Part shown: one piece after another, positions 1 to 7,276 of the stretch
Numbering within the stretch: position 1 is the stretch's first letter
Layout of the letters: every line of letters starts with the position of its first letter
Notes under the pieces: model-generated
Seen by the model: only the letters and a program-made list of their open reading frames with translations
Database searches by the model: none
What the model was told of the DNA's origin: nothing
Translations under genes and position numbers: made by a program
DNA from: DAIMZM01 sp036733985
GTDB lineage: Bacteria; Bacillota; Dehalobacteriia; UBA4068
DNA length: 13,251 bases
Reading direction: 5' to 3'
Assembly: GCA_036733985.1 (NCBI GenBank)
Contig: DAIMZM010000068.1
Span: 1-13,251, forward strand

Positions 1-303
1 TTCCTTGCCAAAGACCAAAAAATCCTCCGGCCCATAGCCGACCTCCGTATAGCTGTGCTTTCCCTTGGTGCTGGCGTAGAAAAAGCGGCGCTCCGGATAA
101 GCGGCCAACACTTCGGCAAAGCTGTCGTAATAATGCAGATCCAGATACTGCCAGTAATCCAGGCCGGCCCGCTTCAAATGCTTGTCGTCTGTAGAAAAGC
201 CCAAGGGCCGTACCAGATGCAGGCTGCTGCCCGTCACCGAGCAGGTGCGGGAAATATTACCGGTATTATTGGGGATTTCCGGCTCCACCAAAACAATATG
301 CAT
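1..303 (-). CDS. trmL: tRNA (cytidine(34)-2'-O)-methyltransferase TrmL, 3' end cut by window edge
   Basis: The N-terminal 101 codons of a SPOUT-family tRNA methyltransferase are present; the reading frame is still open at base 1. TrmL 2'-O-methylates the wobble nucleotide of certain tRNA-Leu isoacceptors, using SAM, in the cytoplasm. The start reads MHIVLVEPEIPNNTGN followed by ISRTC, the family's characteristic opening. Further on, VRPLGF, LDYWQ and FFYASTKG are also family-typical. The family is about 155-160 residues long, so the C-terminal trefoil-knot SAM site lies outside the window. The ATG at 303 matches the conserved N-terminus, with a modest GAGG upstream. It is the last gene of the minus-strand block, 179 bases after the PBP stop, and has its own promoter at 338-366. 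The family call is firm; the tRNA target is inferred from the family. Confidence 0.9.
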   Translation of the reverse strand, partial: MHIVLVEPEIPNNTGNISRTCSVTGSSLHLVRPLGFSTDDKHLKRAGLDYWQYLDLHYYDSFAEVLAAYPERRFFYASTKGKHSYTEVGYGPEDFLVFGKE

Positions 304-337
304 AGCCGCCTCGCTGATATCAGATATTCCGCTGCTT

Positions 338-366
338 ATCATACCATTGCCAAGCGGGAAAATCAA
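338..366 (-). promoter_or_regulatory. sigma-A-like promoter for trmL
   Basis: On the minus strand a -35 TTGATT (361-366) and a -10 TATGAT (338-343) are separated by exactly 17 bases. The trmL ATG lies about 35 bases downstream of the -10. No clear intrinsic terminator is visible after the PBP gene in 367-482, so read-through may also contribute. No gene is seen in 304-482. Confidence 0.6.
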
Positions 367-482
367 GCGGCGGGGGAAAAGGGACCGGTGCGCACAGGGA
401 CGCGGGGGCTTTCGGCAGTGCTGTCTAGTCAACGCAGCGAACAGTCCGGCCCCGGCGGAAATCACCCATGGCCGTACCTTGG

Positions 483-2312
483 CTACCGCCCCGCCTCCCC
501 TTCCAATACCGCGATATGATCCAGGATATCCTTGAACAGGGCGGCGGCCTCCACCCCGCCGGCAGTACCCTGTTCCACATAAACGCTGATCACCCAGCGG
601 GGCTGCTCAGCCGGGGCAAAGCCGCTGAACCAGACGCCGCCGGCTTCGCTGGTGCCGGTTTTGCCGCCGCAACTGAAATAGGCGCTTTGGGCAGCCTGAC
701 CCGTACCCGTTGCCACCGCTTCCTGGAGCAGCCCCTTCATTTCCGCTGCCACCCGGTCATCCAGAACCTGCTCCGCATCCTGGCGCGCATAAGTCAGGAT
801 GGCCTGGCCCTGATGATCATAGACCCCCTGCACCAGCCGGGGCTCTACCAGGAAGCCGCCGTTACAGAGCGCCGCCATCAGCCGGGCCTCCTGCAGGGGG
901 CTGATCCGCACCCCCAGCTCGCCCAGGCTGGCATTGGCCACCTCCGCCTCCACCTGGCTGTTGAAATCCAGATGGTCGGCAGGGGTTTCCAGGCCCAGAT
1001 CATAGCCCAGCAGCTGCTGCCCGGTCAGGCCTAAGCGTTCCGCGTAATCCTTGATCAGATCCCCGCCCAGGCTCTGGCCCAAGGCCACGAAATAGCAGTT
1101 GCAGGAGAGGGCGAAGGCTTTGTTCAGGTCCACTTCTCCATGACCTTCCGGAGAGCCCAGGCAGTGAACGCTATGGGCTTCGTTCACCTGGTATTCCCCG
1201 GCGCAGATAAAGGGGCCGTAGGCGATTGCCTCGTCCGCCTCATCCGCGGCCTCATCTCCCTCCGCCTCCGCCGGCAGCTCTTCGCCGGCTTCCGGGGCCA
1301 GGGCCTCTGCCGTAGCTTCGCCGGCTTCTTCCAGCGGCGCAGCTTCCGGCTCTTCTTCCCCGGCCTGGACAGCCGCGGTTTCCCCGCTTAAAGGCGACTG
1401 GGGCAGCTTGACCTGTTCAGACAAGGCGGCGGCGGCCAGGACGGTTTTGAAGGTAGAAGCCGGGGGATAGAGAGCGAAGACCTTGTTGACGTAGACGTCC
1501 CCGGCCCCGGCTTCCCAACCGTAGGGGTCAAAGGCAGGAGCGGAAACCGCGGCCAGCAGATCCCCGGTATCCGGTTCCATGATCACACAAGCGCCGGATA
1601 AACCGGCCCGTTCAAAAGCTTGCTGGGCGATTTGCTGATAATCCAGATCCAGGGTCAGGCGCAGTTCATGATAGTTGGGATATTCCGGCTCCTGTACATA
1701 GAGGGTCTCGGCGGAAAGCCCGCCGTTGGCGTCCACATAAGCCAGAATCTTCCGGCCCGCCCGCTGCCGGAGATAGCTGTCATAACGCAGCTCCAGGCCG
1801 CTGACGCCCTGCCAGCCGTCAGCCGCCTGGCGGACAGTGCCCAGCAGATGGGGGGCGATGGCCGGGCTGCCGTAGCGGGCGGCCAGGGGCAGGCACATGA
1901 CGCCGGGGATGGGCTGATCCGCCAGGGCTTGGGCTTGCTCGGCGCTGAGGCCGGTTTTCAGGATATAAGGGGAAACAGCGCTTTCCCCGCCTAAGGCCAG
2001 CCGGGCCGCCATCGTCTCTTGGGTTGTGTCCAGAATCGCCGCCAGGGCCGGAGAGACGGCCTGGTTATCCGCCACCATGGCCGGGAAGACCACGGCGCAG
2101 TTTTCCGTCACATTGGTCAGGGCCCGGCCGGCCTGATCCACAATATCCCCCCGGGCATACTGGTAATAATCCAGGCGCCGGGTCTGCTGCTGCCTGGCCT
2201 GGTCAGCCAGGACGTCGCTTTGGGCCAGCATCAGCCAGCCCAGCCGGGCCCCGATCACCGCGAAGAGCAATAGCATGACCCAGCCTATGGTTTTAACAGT
2301 GCGTTCGCTCAT
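483..2312 (-). CDS. class B penicillin-binding protein (peptidoglycan D,D-transpeptidase) with an acidic Glu/Ala-rich insertion
   Basis: This 609-residue transpeptidase cross-links peptidoglycan stem peptides outside the membrane. One N-terminal membrane anchor (residues about 9-29) is followed by the class B marker RGDIVDQAGRALTN (residues 54-67) and then the catalytic domain. The active-site motifs are all present: STFK with nucleophile Ser286, SCN at 403-405, and KTGT at 551-554. Between the first two motifs lies a Glu/Ala/Pro-rich stretch (about 308-363) that pushes them 117 residues apart, against roughly 60 in typical class B enzymes. The short form and the paired cysteines C370/C384 before the SCN motif resemble SpoVD/FtsI-like PBPs of spore formers, but I cannot assign a division, elongation or sporulation role. 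The ATG is preceded by AAAGGGGG and sits inside a long inverted repeat (2304-2345). It follows metK by 124 bases, where many relatives carry priA. Confidence 0.9.
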   Translation of the reverse strand: MSERTVKTIGWVMLLLFAVIGARLGWLMLAQSDVLADQARQQQTRRLDYYQYARGDIVDQAGRALTNVTENCAVVFPAMVADNQAVSPALAAILDTTQETMAARLALGGESAVSPYILKTGLSAEQAQALADQPIPGVMCLPLAARYGSPAIAPHLLGTVRQAADGWQGVSGLELRYDSYLRQRAGRKILAYVDANGGLSAETLYVQEPEYPNYHELRLTLDLDYQQIAQQAFERAGLSGACVIMEPDTGDLLAAVSAPAFDPYGWEAGAGDVYVNKVFALYPPASTFKTVLAAAALSEQVKLPQSPLSGETAAVQAGEEEPEAAPLEEAGEATAEALAPEAGEELPAEAEGDEAADEADEAIAYGPFICAGEYQVNEAHSVHCLGSPEGHGEVDLNKAFALSCNCYFVALGQSLGGDLIKDYAERLGLTGQQLLGYDLGLETPADHLDFNSQVEAEVANASLGELGVRISPLQEARLMAALCNGGFLVEPRLVQGVYDHQGQAILTYARQDAEQVLDDRVAAEMKGLLQEAVATGTGQAAQSAYFSCGGKTGTSEAGGVWFSGFAPAEQPRWVISVYVEQGTAGGVEAAALFKDILDHIAVLEGEAGR

Positions 2313-2345
2313 AAATAAGCCCCCTTTAAGCTTATTATGAGCGAA
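2304..2345 (-). promoter_or_regulatory. inverted repeat enclosing the PBP ribosome-binding site and start codon
   Basis: On the minus strand TTCGCTCATAATAAGC is followed by a 9-base loop TTAAAGGGG and then GCTTATTTATGAGCGAA. The arms pair over 16 bp with a single bulged T. The Shine-Dalgarno run lies in the loop and the ATG of the PBP gene lies inside the 3' arm. In RNA this would be a hairpin able to hide the start codon; as DNA it could be an operator. The CATAAT in the left arm could also serve as a -10 element, though its -35 (GTTTTT) is poor. Structure is seen; function is inferred. Confidence 0.6.
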
Positions 2346-2436
2346 AAGGGGGCGGGAAAAACCTGTTTCCCCGGTATTTTTCGAATATCGGGAGGTGAAC
2401 GGAGCCCTGAAGTTTTTCAGACAAGCCGGGTGGTTT

Positions 2437-3615
2437 TTAGAGGACTTTCAGCAGCGCTTCCGTCTGATCCAGCCGTTCCCAGGGCAGATCCAGATCCGGC
2501 CGGCCAAAATGGCCGTAAGAAGCCACCTGCTGATAAAGGGGCCGGCGCAAATCGAACTGGGCAATGATGGCGGCCGGGCGGGCGTCAAAGAGCTGGCGCA
2601 CCGCCTGGGTCAGGCGGCTGTCCGGGACTTTGCCGGTGCCGAAGGTATCCACCAGCATGGAGACAGGCTCGGCCACGCCGATGGCATAAGCCAGCTGGAT
2701 CTCGCAGCGCCTGGCCAAACCGGCGGCCACGATATGCTTGGCAATATAGCGGGCCATATAGGAAGCGGAACGGTCCACCTTGGTGGGATCCTTGCCGGAG
2801 AAAGCGCTGCCGCCATGCCGGGCCATGCCGCCGTAGGTATCCACGATGATCTTACGCCCGGTCAGGCCGGTATCGCCCTGGGGACCGCCGATGACAAAAC
2901 GGCCCGTGGGATTGATCAGCACCCGGGTATTGCCGTCCATCAGGCCTTCCGGCAGGGTGGGCTTGATGATATTATCAATGATATAGCCTCTGAGATCAGC
3001 CAGCTCGATATCGGCCCGGTGCTGGGAAGAGATCACCACCGTATCCACCCTTAAGGGGCAGCCGTTCTCATCATATTCCACCGTGACCTGGCTTTTGCCA
3101 TCCGGCAGCAAGGGGGAATGATGATTGGTTTTCCGCACTTCCGCCAGCTTGCGGGTGAGGCTATGGGCCAGGGAAATGGGCAGGGGCATCAGCTCTTTGG
3201 TCTCGTCGCAGGCATAGCCGAACATCATACCCTGATCCCCGGCGCCGATTTCCGCGAAAGCGTCCCGGCTGCCGGATTTCTTCTCCAGGGCGGAATTGAC
3301 GCCCATGGCGATATCGCTGCTCTGCTCGTCAATGGCGGTCAGCACCGCGCAGGTCTCGCTGTCAAAACCGTATTTGGCCCGGGTATAGCCGATATCCGTC
3401 ACCACCCGGCGGACGATCCGGGGGATATCCACATAACATTCGGTGGTGATCTCGCCGGAAACCAGAACCATGCCGGTGGTGACAAAAGTCTCGCAAGCCA
3501 CCCGGCTGTTCTTGTCTCCTGCCAGCAGCGCGTCTAAAACGCTGTCGGAAATCTGATCGGCGATCTTATCCGGATGGCCTTCGGTTACGGATTCAGAGGT
3601 AAAAAGTCTGCTCAT
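2437..3615 (-). CDS. metK: S-adenosylmethionine synthase MetK
   Basis: This 392-residue enzyme makes SAM from methionine and ATP in the cytoplasm and supplies the methyltransferases, including TrmL encoded nearby. The N-terminus has TSESVTEGHPDKIADQISDS, with the ATP-binding GHPDK, and the GAGDQGMMFGYACDET motif follows near residue 118. The central GGPQGDTGLTGRK and DTYGG segments and the loop SAFSGKDPTKVDRS are all intact. Length fits the usual 385-400. The ATG at 3615 has a strong AGGAGGAG ribosome-binding site. The leader from the coaBC stop is only 62 bases, too short for a full SAM riboswitch, so control probably comes from the upstream operon. It lies in the coaBC-metK order known from Actinobacteria. 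Confidence 0.97.
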   Translation of the reverse strand: MSRLFTSESVTEGHPDKIADQISDSVLDALLAGDKNSRVACETFVTTGMVLVSGEITTECYVDIPRIVRRVVTDIGYTRAKYGFDSETCAVLTAIDEQSSDIAMGVNSALEKKSGSRDAFAEIGAGDQGMMFGYACDETKELMPLPISLAHSLTRKLAEVRKTNHHSPLLPDGKSQVTVEYDENGCPLRVDTVVISSQHRADIELADLRGYIIDNIIKPTLPEGLMDGNTRVLINPTGRFVIGGPQGDTGLTGRKIIVDTYGGMARHGGSAFSGKDPTKVDRSASYMARYIAKHIVAAGLARRCEIQLAYAIGVAEPVSMLVDTFGTGKVPDSRLTQAVRQLFDARPAAIIAQFDLRRPLYQQVASYGHFGRPDLDLPWERLDQTEALLKVL

Positions 3616-3677
3616 AGCGTCTCCTCCTAAAAATAATAGATTGATCCAATCTCCGGCTCTTTTCGGGGAGACTGTTT

Positions 3678-4880
3678 CTATGGCTGGTACAATTCAGCAA
3701 TCAGGCCCAGGATTTCCTGGGCGGCAGCCTTTTTGCTCATAAGGGGGAACTGCTTTTCCCCGATCCGGCCCGGTTCCGGCCAAAAAGCGGTGATGATATT
3801 GGTGTCAAGGTCAAAGCCGGCCCCAGGGGCTGAGACGTCGTTGGCAATGATCAGATCCAGGTGCTTATCCCGGAGCTTGCCCGCGGCATATTCCCCCAGC
3901 CGCTCGGTTTCCGCGGCAAAGCCCACCAGGAAACGCCGGCCCTTTTCCTGCCCCAGGGAAGCCAGGATATCAACGGTGGGCTCCAGATCCAGGCAAAGGG
4001 GGCCGCCCTTCTTGATTTTCCCCGCTGCCGCCTGCCGGGGCCGGTAATCCGCCACAGCGGCGGCCATGACCACGATCTCCGCCTCCCCGTACTGCTGCCA
4101 AATGGCGTCGTGCATCTCCTGGCAGCTGGTAACCCGGATCAAGGAAACGCCTTTTGGCTCAGGCAAGGCGGCGGGGCCGGAAACCAGGGTGACCTGAGCG
4201 CCGGCGTCAGCCGCGGCCTGGGCAATGGCATAGCCCATCTTGCCGCTGGAGCGGTTGCCGATGAAACGCACCGGATCAATGTATTCGTAAGTAGGGCCGG
4301 CGCTGATCAGCATCCTTTTGCCCGCCAATGGGCCTTTCGGCGCGATCAGGGCCCGGGTGATCTCCGCTTTCAGCACGTCCAGATCCGCCAAACGGCCCTG
4401 GCCATAGTCGCCGCAAGCCAAATAGCCGTAGCCGGGCTCAATAAAGCCCCAGCCCCGCTCTTTCAGCACAGCCAGGTTGGCCTGGGTGGCGGCATTGGCG
4501 TACATATGCAGGTTCATGGCCGGAGCGGCCAGCACCGGCGCTACCGTGGCCAGCAGCGCCGCGGAAAGCAAATCATCGGCCAGGCCATGGGCGGCCTTGG
4601 CCAGGATATTGGCGGTGGCCGGCAGCACCAGGAACAGGTCGCATTGGGCCACATCGATATGGGGCACCTGCCAATCCCCGGTTGTCGCCATAATATCCAG
4701 GGCCACGGGCCGGCCGGATAGGGTTTTCATGGTCAGGGGCGTGATGAAATGGGTGGCGCCCTCAGTCATCACCACTTCCACATCCGCCTTATTTTGCTTC
4801 AGCCAGCTGACCACCTCCGCCGCCTTATAAGCAGCGATGCCGCCGGTAATGGCGGCGGTGATTTTCTTGCCTGCAAACAT
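3678..4880 (-). CDS. coaBC: bifunctional phosphopantothenoylcysteine decarboxylase / phosphopantothenate-cysteine ligase CoaBC
   Basis: This 400-residue fusion carries out two consecutive steps of coenzyme A synthesis: ligation of cysteine to 4'-phosphopantothenate, then FMN-dependent decarboxylation to 4'-phosphopantetheine. The N-terminal CoaC flavoprotein half shows ITGGIAAYKA, the catalytic His74 in VPHIDVA, PAMN at 120-123 and the substrate-lid cysteine C156 in ACGDYGQGRL. The CoaB half begins near residue 186 with SAGPTYEYIDPVRFIGNRSS (including N209), followed by AAAVADYRP, KIKK at 288-291 and GFAAET at 320-325. All key residues are present. The ATG at 4880 has a GGGAGG site 7 bases upstream. 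It sits 25 bases after rpoZ and 62 before metK, as part of one operon. Confidence 0.97.
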   Translation of the reverse strand: MFAGKKITAAITGGIAAYKAAEVVSWLKQNKADVEVVMTEGATHFITPLTMKTLSGRPVALDIMATTGDWQVPHIDVAQCDLFLVLPATANILAKAAHGLADDLLSAALLATVAPVLAAPAMNLHMYANAATQANLAVLKERGWGFIEPGYGYLACGDYGQGRLADLDVLKAEITRALIAPKGPLAGKRMLISAGPTYEYIDPVRFIGNRSSGKMGYAIAQAAADAGAQVTLVSGPAALPEPKGVSLIRVTSCQEMHDAIWQQYGEAEIVVMAAAVADYRPRQAAAGKIKKGGPLCLDLEPTVDILASLGQEKGRRFLVGFAAETERLGEYAAGKLRDKHLDLIIANDVSAPGAGFDLDTNIITAFWPEPGRIGEKQFPLMSKKAAAQEILGLIAELYQP

Positions 4881-4905
4881 CCGTTTCCTCCCGCGCTAAA
4901 ACATG

Positions 4906-5130
4906 CTAGCGGCTAGGCCGGCGGCTGTGCAAACCATAGCCGTTATCCCAGCGCAGCTTACCCTCGCAGACTTCGTTCAGGGCCATGGACACCGGATTGA
5001 CCAGTCCGGAAGCCAAGAGATCCGGATTATTGTCAATAACGGAGCGGGCCCTTTTCGAGGCAACGATCACCAGGGTATATTTGGAATCCACATTTTTCAT
5101 CAAATTATTGATTGTCGGTTTATTTAACAA
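4906..5130 (-). CDS. rpoZ: DNA-directed RNA polymerase omega subunit RpoZ
   Basis: This 74-residue protein binds the beta' C-terminal tail and aids assembly of RNA polymerase. The conserved core VDSKYTLVIVASKRAR (about 14-29) and NPVSMALNEVCEGKLRW (about 45-61) identifies the family; in typical omega the second part reads like KPVxxALxEIxxGKI. The start is a TTG at 5130, giving a leader residue plus LNKPTINNLMKNVD. It is chosen because AAGGAGG lies 5 bases upstream, whereas the internal ATG at residue 11 has no such site and would cut into the conserved helix. The stop of gmk is only 10 bases upstream, so the two are probably co-translated. The C-terminus is basic and variable, as usual. Confidence 0.95.
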   Translation of the reverse strand: MLNKPTINNLMKNVDSKYTLVIVASKRARSVIDNNPDLLASGLVNPVSMALNEVCEGKLRWDNGYGLHSRRPSR

Positions 5131-5140
5131 AGCTGCCTCC

Positions 5141-5731
5141 TTATTGATCCTGACCCTGATTTATCCTGATCCTGCCTTCGCGGATGATTTCCAGGATGCG
5201 GTTGGCGCAGCCCGGGACATCATCGTTGACGACACGGTAATCATAAAGACCCGCCACGGCCATTTCCGCCTCAGCCAGGGCAATGCGCTGCTTCAGGGCG
5301 TCGCCCTGCTCGGTGTGGCGGTCGATGATCCGCCGGCGCAATTCCTCGGCTGAGGGAGGAAAAATAAAGATGGAGATCAGATCTTTCCTCTTCAAGGCGC
5401 GTATCTGCGCCGCGCCTTTGGTGTCAATATCCAGAATCACGTTTTTCCCAGCGCTGAGGCATGCGTCCACCTGGGCTGTTAAGGTGCCGTAGCTGTGGTC
5501 ATAGACCCGGGCGCTTTCCAAAAACGCATTCTCGGCCTTGCGCTGTTCAAATTCTTCCTCAGAAATAAAAAAATAGTCCTTGCCGTGCACTTCATTGTTC
5601 CGGGGCTTTCTGGTGGTGACAGACACAGAAAAACAGGTATTGGCATCGGCCGCCAATACCGCATTGCGTACACTGGTCTTACCCACACCGGAGGGGCCGG
5701 ATATGATCACGATTATGCCGTTATCGCTCAT
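5141..5731 (-). CDS. gmk: guanylate kinase Gmk
   Basis: Gmk phosphorylates GMP to GDP with ATP, an essential step in guanine nucleotide supply and (p)ppGpp metabolism. The start at 5731 gives 196 residues (MSDNGIIVIISG), near the family's usual 200, with GGAGG 5 bases upstream. An in-frame upstream ATG at 5752 would add 7 residues but lacks this site. Walker A GPSGVGKT is at 12-19. The GMP-binding region TTRKPRNNEVHGKDYFF follows, with NNE where xGE is commoner. ILDIDTKGAAQI and FIFPPSAEELRRRI are also typical. The lid has RHTEQGD where many relatives have RGT-E/D, a mild deviation. The ATG overlaps the end of remA by 11 bases, suggesting translational coupling. Confidence 0.95.
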   Translation of the reverse strand: MSDNGIIVIISGPSGVGKTSVRNAVLAADANTCFSVSVTTRKPRNNEVHGKDYFFISEEEFEQRKAENAFLESARVYDHSYGTLTAQVDACLSAGKNVILDIDTKGAAQIRALKRKDLISIFIFPPSAEELRRRIIDRHTEQGDALKQRIALAEAEMAVAGLYDYRVVNDDVPGCANRILEIIREGRIRINQGQDQ

Positions 5732-6011
5732 TTTTACCTCCGGCCTTATCACCGCAGGCCAGCCTGGCTTCGGGAGCGGCCAGGCGCGCCGCCAGGGTAT
5801 CCGGCTGCATGGCGGAAAGGATCACATGCCTGCTATCCGTAATGATGACAGCACGATTACGACGCCCGCAAGTGGCGTCGACCAAAAGGCCGCTTTCACG
5901 GGCGTCGGCGATGATGCGCTTTACCGGAGCAGACTCCGGCGTCACCACCGCCACGACCCGTTCCGCGGCCACGATATTCCCGTAGCCGATATTAATTAAG
6001 CTTACGCTCAT
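5721..6011 (-). CDS. remA: RemA-like DNA-binding protein (DUF370 family)
   Basis: This 96-residue protein belongs to the RemA/YlzA family. In Bacillus subtilis RemA is an oligomeric DNA-binding activator of biofilm-matrix and osmoprotection genes that wraps DNA in an arc. The conserved sequence LINIGYGNIV, VTPESAPVKRII, DATCGRRNRAVIITDS and HVILSAMQPDTLAARL covers residues 5-76; the remaining roughly 20 residues are a variable tail. The start at 6011 matches the family N-terminus. However, no Shine-Dalgarno sequence precedes it: the 14 bases between the mihF stop and the ATG read TTACGCCTCCCCCC, purine-poor and C-rich. Translation may depend on coupling with mihF. The 3' end overlaps gmk. The matrix-regulation role is known only in Bacillus, so its targets here are open. 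Confidence 0.93.
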   Translation of the reverse strand: MSVSLINIGYGNIVAAERVVAVVTPESAPVKRIIADARESGLLVDATCGRRNRAVIITDSRHVILSAMQPDTLAARLAAPEARLACGDKAGGKNER

Positions 6012-6025
6012 GGGGGGAGGCGTAA

Positions 6026-6334
6026 TTAAGCGAGTTTTTCCAGAAGCTGCGCTTTTTGTCTGGCGCCTAAACCCTGTACGCGGCGGGCTTCGTCAATGCC
6101 GATCTCTTCCATTAGTTTGGCGGCGGTAATCTTGCCCACCTGAGGCAGGCTTTCCAGCAAATATTTCACCCGCATTTTGGCGTAAACTTCGTTCTCAGGG
6201 GCGCCGAGAACCTCCGCCAGCGTGATAGCGCCGGCCTTGAGCTGTTTGCGCACTTCCATACGCTGGCTGCGGATTTGCTGGGCCTTTGCCAAAGCCTTGC
6301 TTCTTTCCTCAGGGGACAATTTGGGTATAGACAT
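6026..6334 (-). CDS. mihF: actinobacterial-type integration host factor MihF
   Basis: This 102-residue protein is of the mIHF type, unrelated to the HU/IHF fold of E. coli. It is a nucleoid-associated protein that bends DNA and, in mycobacteria and Streptomyces, affects supercoiling, recombination and development. A basic N-terminal helix (SPEERSKALAKAQQIRSQR) leads into a helix-two-turn-helix DNA-binding part: LLESLPQVGKITAAKLMEEI (79 residues in) and VQGLGARQKAQLLEKL at the C-terminus, which match the family's LPGVGKxxAxxIMxxLGI and RGLGxxQ consensus. Length is usual for the family. The ATG at 6334 has GGAGGTG upstream. It lies 17 bases after yicC and directly before remA and gmk. In Actinobacteria the gene also precedes gmk, so this neighbourhood supports the call. 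Confidence 0.9.
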   Translation of the reverse strand: MSIPKLSPEERSKALAKAQQIRSQRMEVRKQLKAGAITLAEVLGAPENEVYAKMRVKYLLESLPQVGKITAAKLMEEIGIDEARRVQGLGARQKAQLLEKLA

Positions 6335-6351
6335 AATTACACCTCCGATTT

Positions 6352-7230
6352 TTATTCAATGTTTTGGATTTGCTCCCTTATTTTTTCCAGTTCACTCTTG
6401 ACCTCGATCACAGCCTGATTAATGGCCAAGGCGTTGGATTTTGAGCCGATGGTATTGATTTCCCGCAACATTTCCTGAAGAATAAACTCCAGCTTGCGGC
6501 CGATAGGTTCCGCCGACGCCAGGCTATGGCGGAATTGGGCGGTATGGCTGGCCAGGCGGGTCAGTTCCTCGCTGATATCCACCTTATCCGCAAAAAAGGC
6601 CAATTCATTGGCCAGCCGGGCCTGATCCACTTCCACAGCGCCCAGCATTTCGGCCAGGCGGTCGTTTAAGCGCTGACGCTGTTCCGACACCACCAAAGGC
6701 GCCAGCTCCGCGATGGCAAAGGTTTTCTCTTCAATAAGGCGGAGATGGGCTGCCAGGTCTTCCGCCAGGGCCGCGCCTTCCCGCTGCCGCATTTGCAAGA
6801 GCTGCGCCAAGGCCCCTTCCACTGCCTGGGAGAGCAGCTGGGAGATTTCTTCAAGATCATCCTCGGCATTTTTCAGAGACAAAACGCCGGGCAGCGCCGC
6901 CACTTGCGCCAGCTTGATTTCCGCTGGTAAAGCGCAGGCCTGCGCTAACTCCGACAATGCAATATGATACGCTATTGCCAGCTCTTTGTCAACCTTGACC
7001 ACGGATTTTTTTGCCGCTACCTGCTCGAAAAGGATAAAGATATCGGCTTTGCCCCGGGAAAGCCGGGACTGCACCGTCTTTTTGACCATGGCTTCCAGCT
7101 GATTGAATTGGCCCGGCATCCTGAGAGAGATTTCGAGAAAGCGGTGATTCACGGCTTTTATTTCCGCCGTGATGGCGTACTGATCACTCATAGCTTGGCC
7201 GCGGCCAAAACCGGTCATACTCTTCAGCAA
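6352..7230 (-). CDS. yicC: YicC/YloC-family endoribonuclease
   Basis: This 292-residue protein belongs to the YicC/YloC family, for which endoribonuclease activity linked to small-RNA and mRNA turnover has been reported. The hallmark opening LKSMTGFGRG and the NHRFLEISLRMPGQ segment are in the N-terminal domain. The C-terminal DUF1732 part carries the family-typical EPIGRKLEFILQEMLREINT, then IGSKSN and a terminal helix VKSELEKIREQIQNIE. I choose the TTG at 7230 because it gives the usual MLKSMTGFG N-terminus and has AGGCGG 8 bases upstream. The ATG at 7218 is the alternative. The frame stays open to 7428, but that extension is AT-rich promoter sequence. It is the first gene of the minus-strand operon, 17 bases ahead of mihF. 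Confidence 0.93.
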   Translation of the reverse strand: MLKSMTGFGRGQAMSDQYAITAEIKAVNHRFLEISLRMPGQFNQLEAMVKKTVQSRLSRGKADIFILFEQVAAKKSVVKVDKELAIAYHIALSELAQACALPAEIKLAQVAALPGVLSLKNAEDDLEEISQLLSQAVEGALAQLLQMRQREGAALAEDLAAHLRLIEEKTFAIAELAPLVVSEQRQRLNDRLAEMLGAVEVDQARLANELAFFADKVDISEELTRLASHTAQFRHSLASAEPIGRKLEFILQEMLREINTIGSKSNALAINQAVIEVKSELEKIREQIQNIE

Positions 7231-7251
7231 ATGGATTACCGCCTGTTTTGC

Positions 7252-7276
7252 AAAATAATTTCTAAAATAATTTCTA
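7252..7276. repeat. 12-bp tandem duplication in the yicC/rqcH divergent region
   Basis: The 12-mer AAATAATTTCTA occurs twice head to tail (7253-7264 and 7265-7276), with one more matching A at 7252. It lies in the AT-rich space between two divergent genes and overlaps the candidate yicC promoter, so it could be a pair of regulator sites on one helix face (12 bp is near one turn) or a simple slippage product. Confidence 0.6.

Noticed and set aside
304..482. A small gene between the PBP and trmL
   Set aside because: Only very short frames without family features or a ribosome-binding site; the segment is better explained as a leader holding the trmL promoter.
3638..3652. Short inverted repeat AGATTG-ATC-CAATCT upstream of metK
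   Set aside because: Only 6 bp of AT-rich stem with a 3-base loop; too weak to call a terminator or operator from sequence alone.
3616..3677. Possible SAM riboswitch ahead of metK
   Set aside because: The leader is 62 bases, too short for the common SAM riboswitch, and lacks its conserved core.
3861..4721. A 286-codon plus-strand frame opposite coaBC
   Set aside because: A frame shadow in GC-rich coding sequence; no domain is visible, while the minus strand encodes a complete CoaBC with all catalytic residues.
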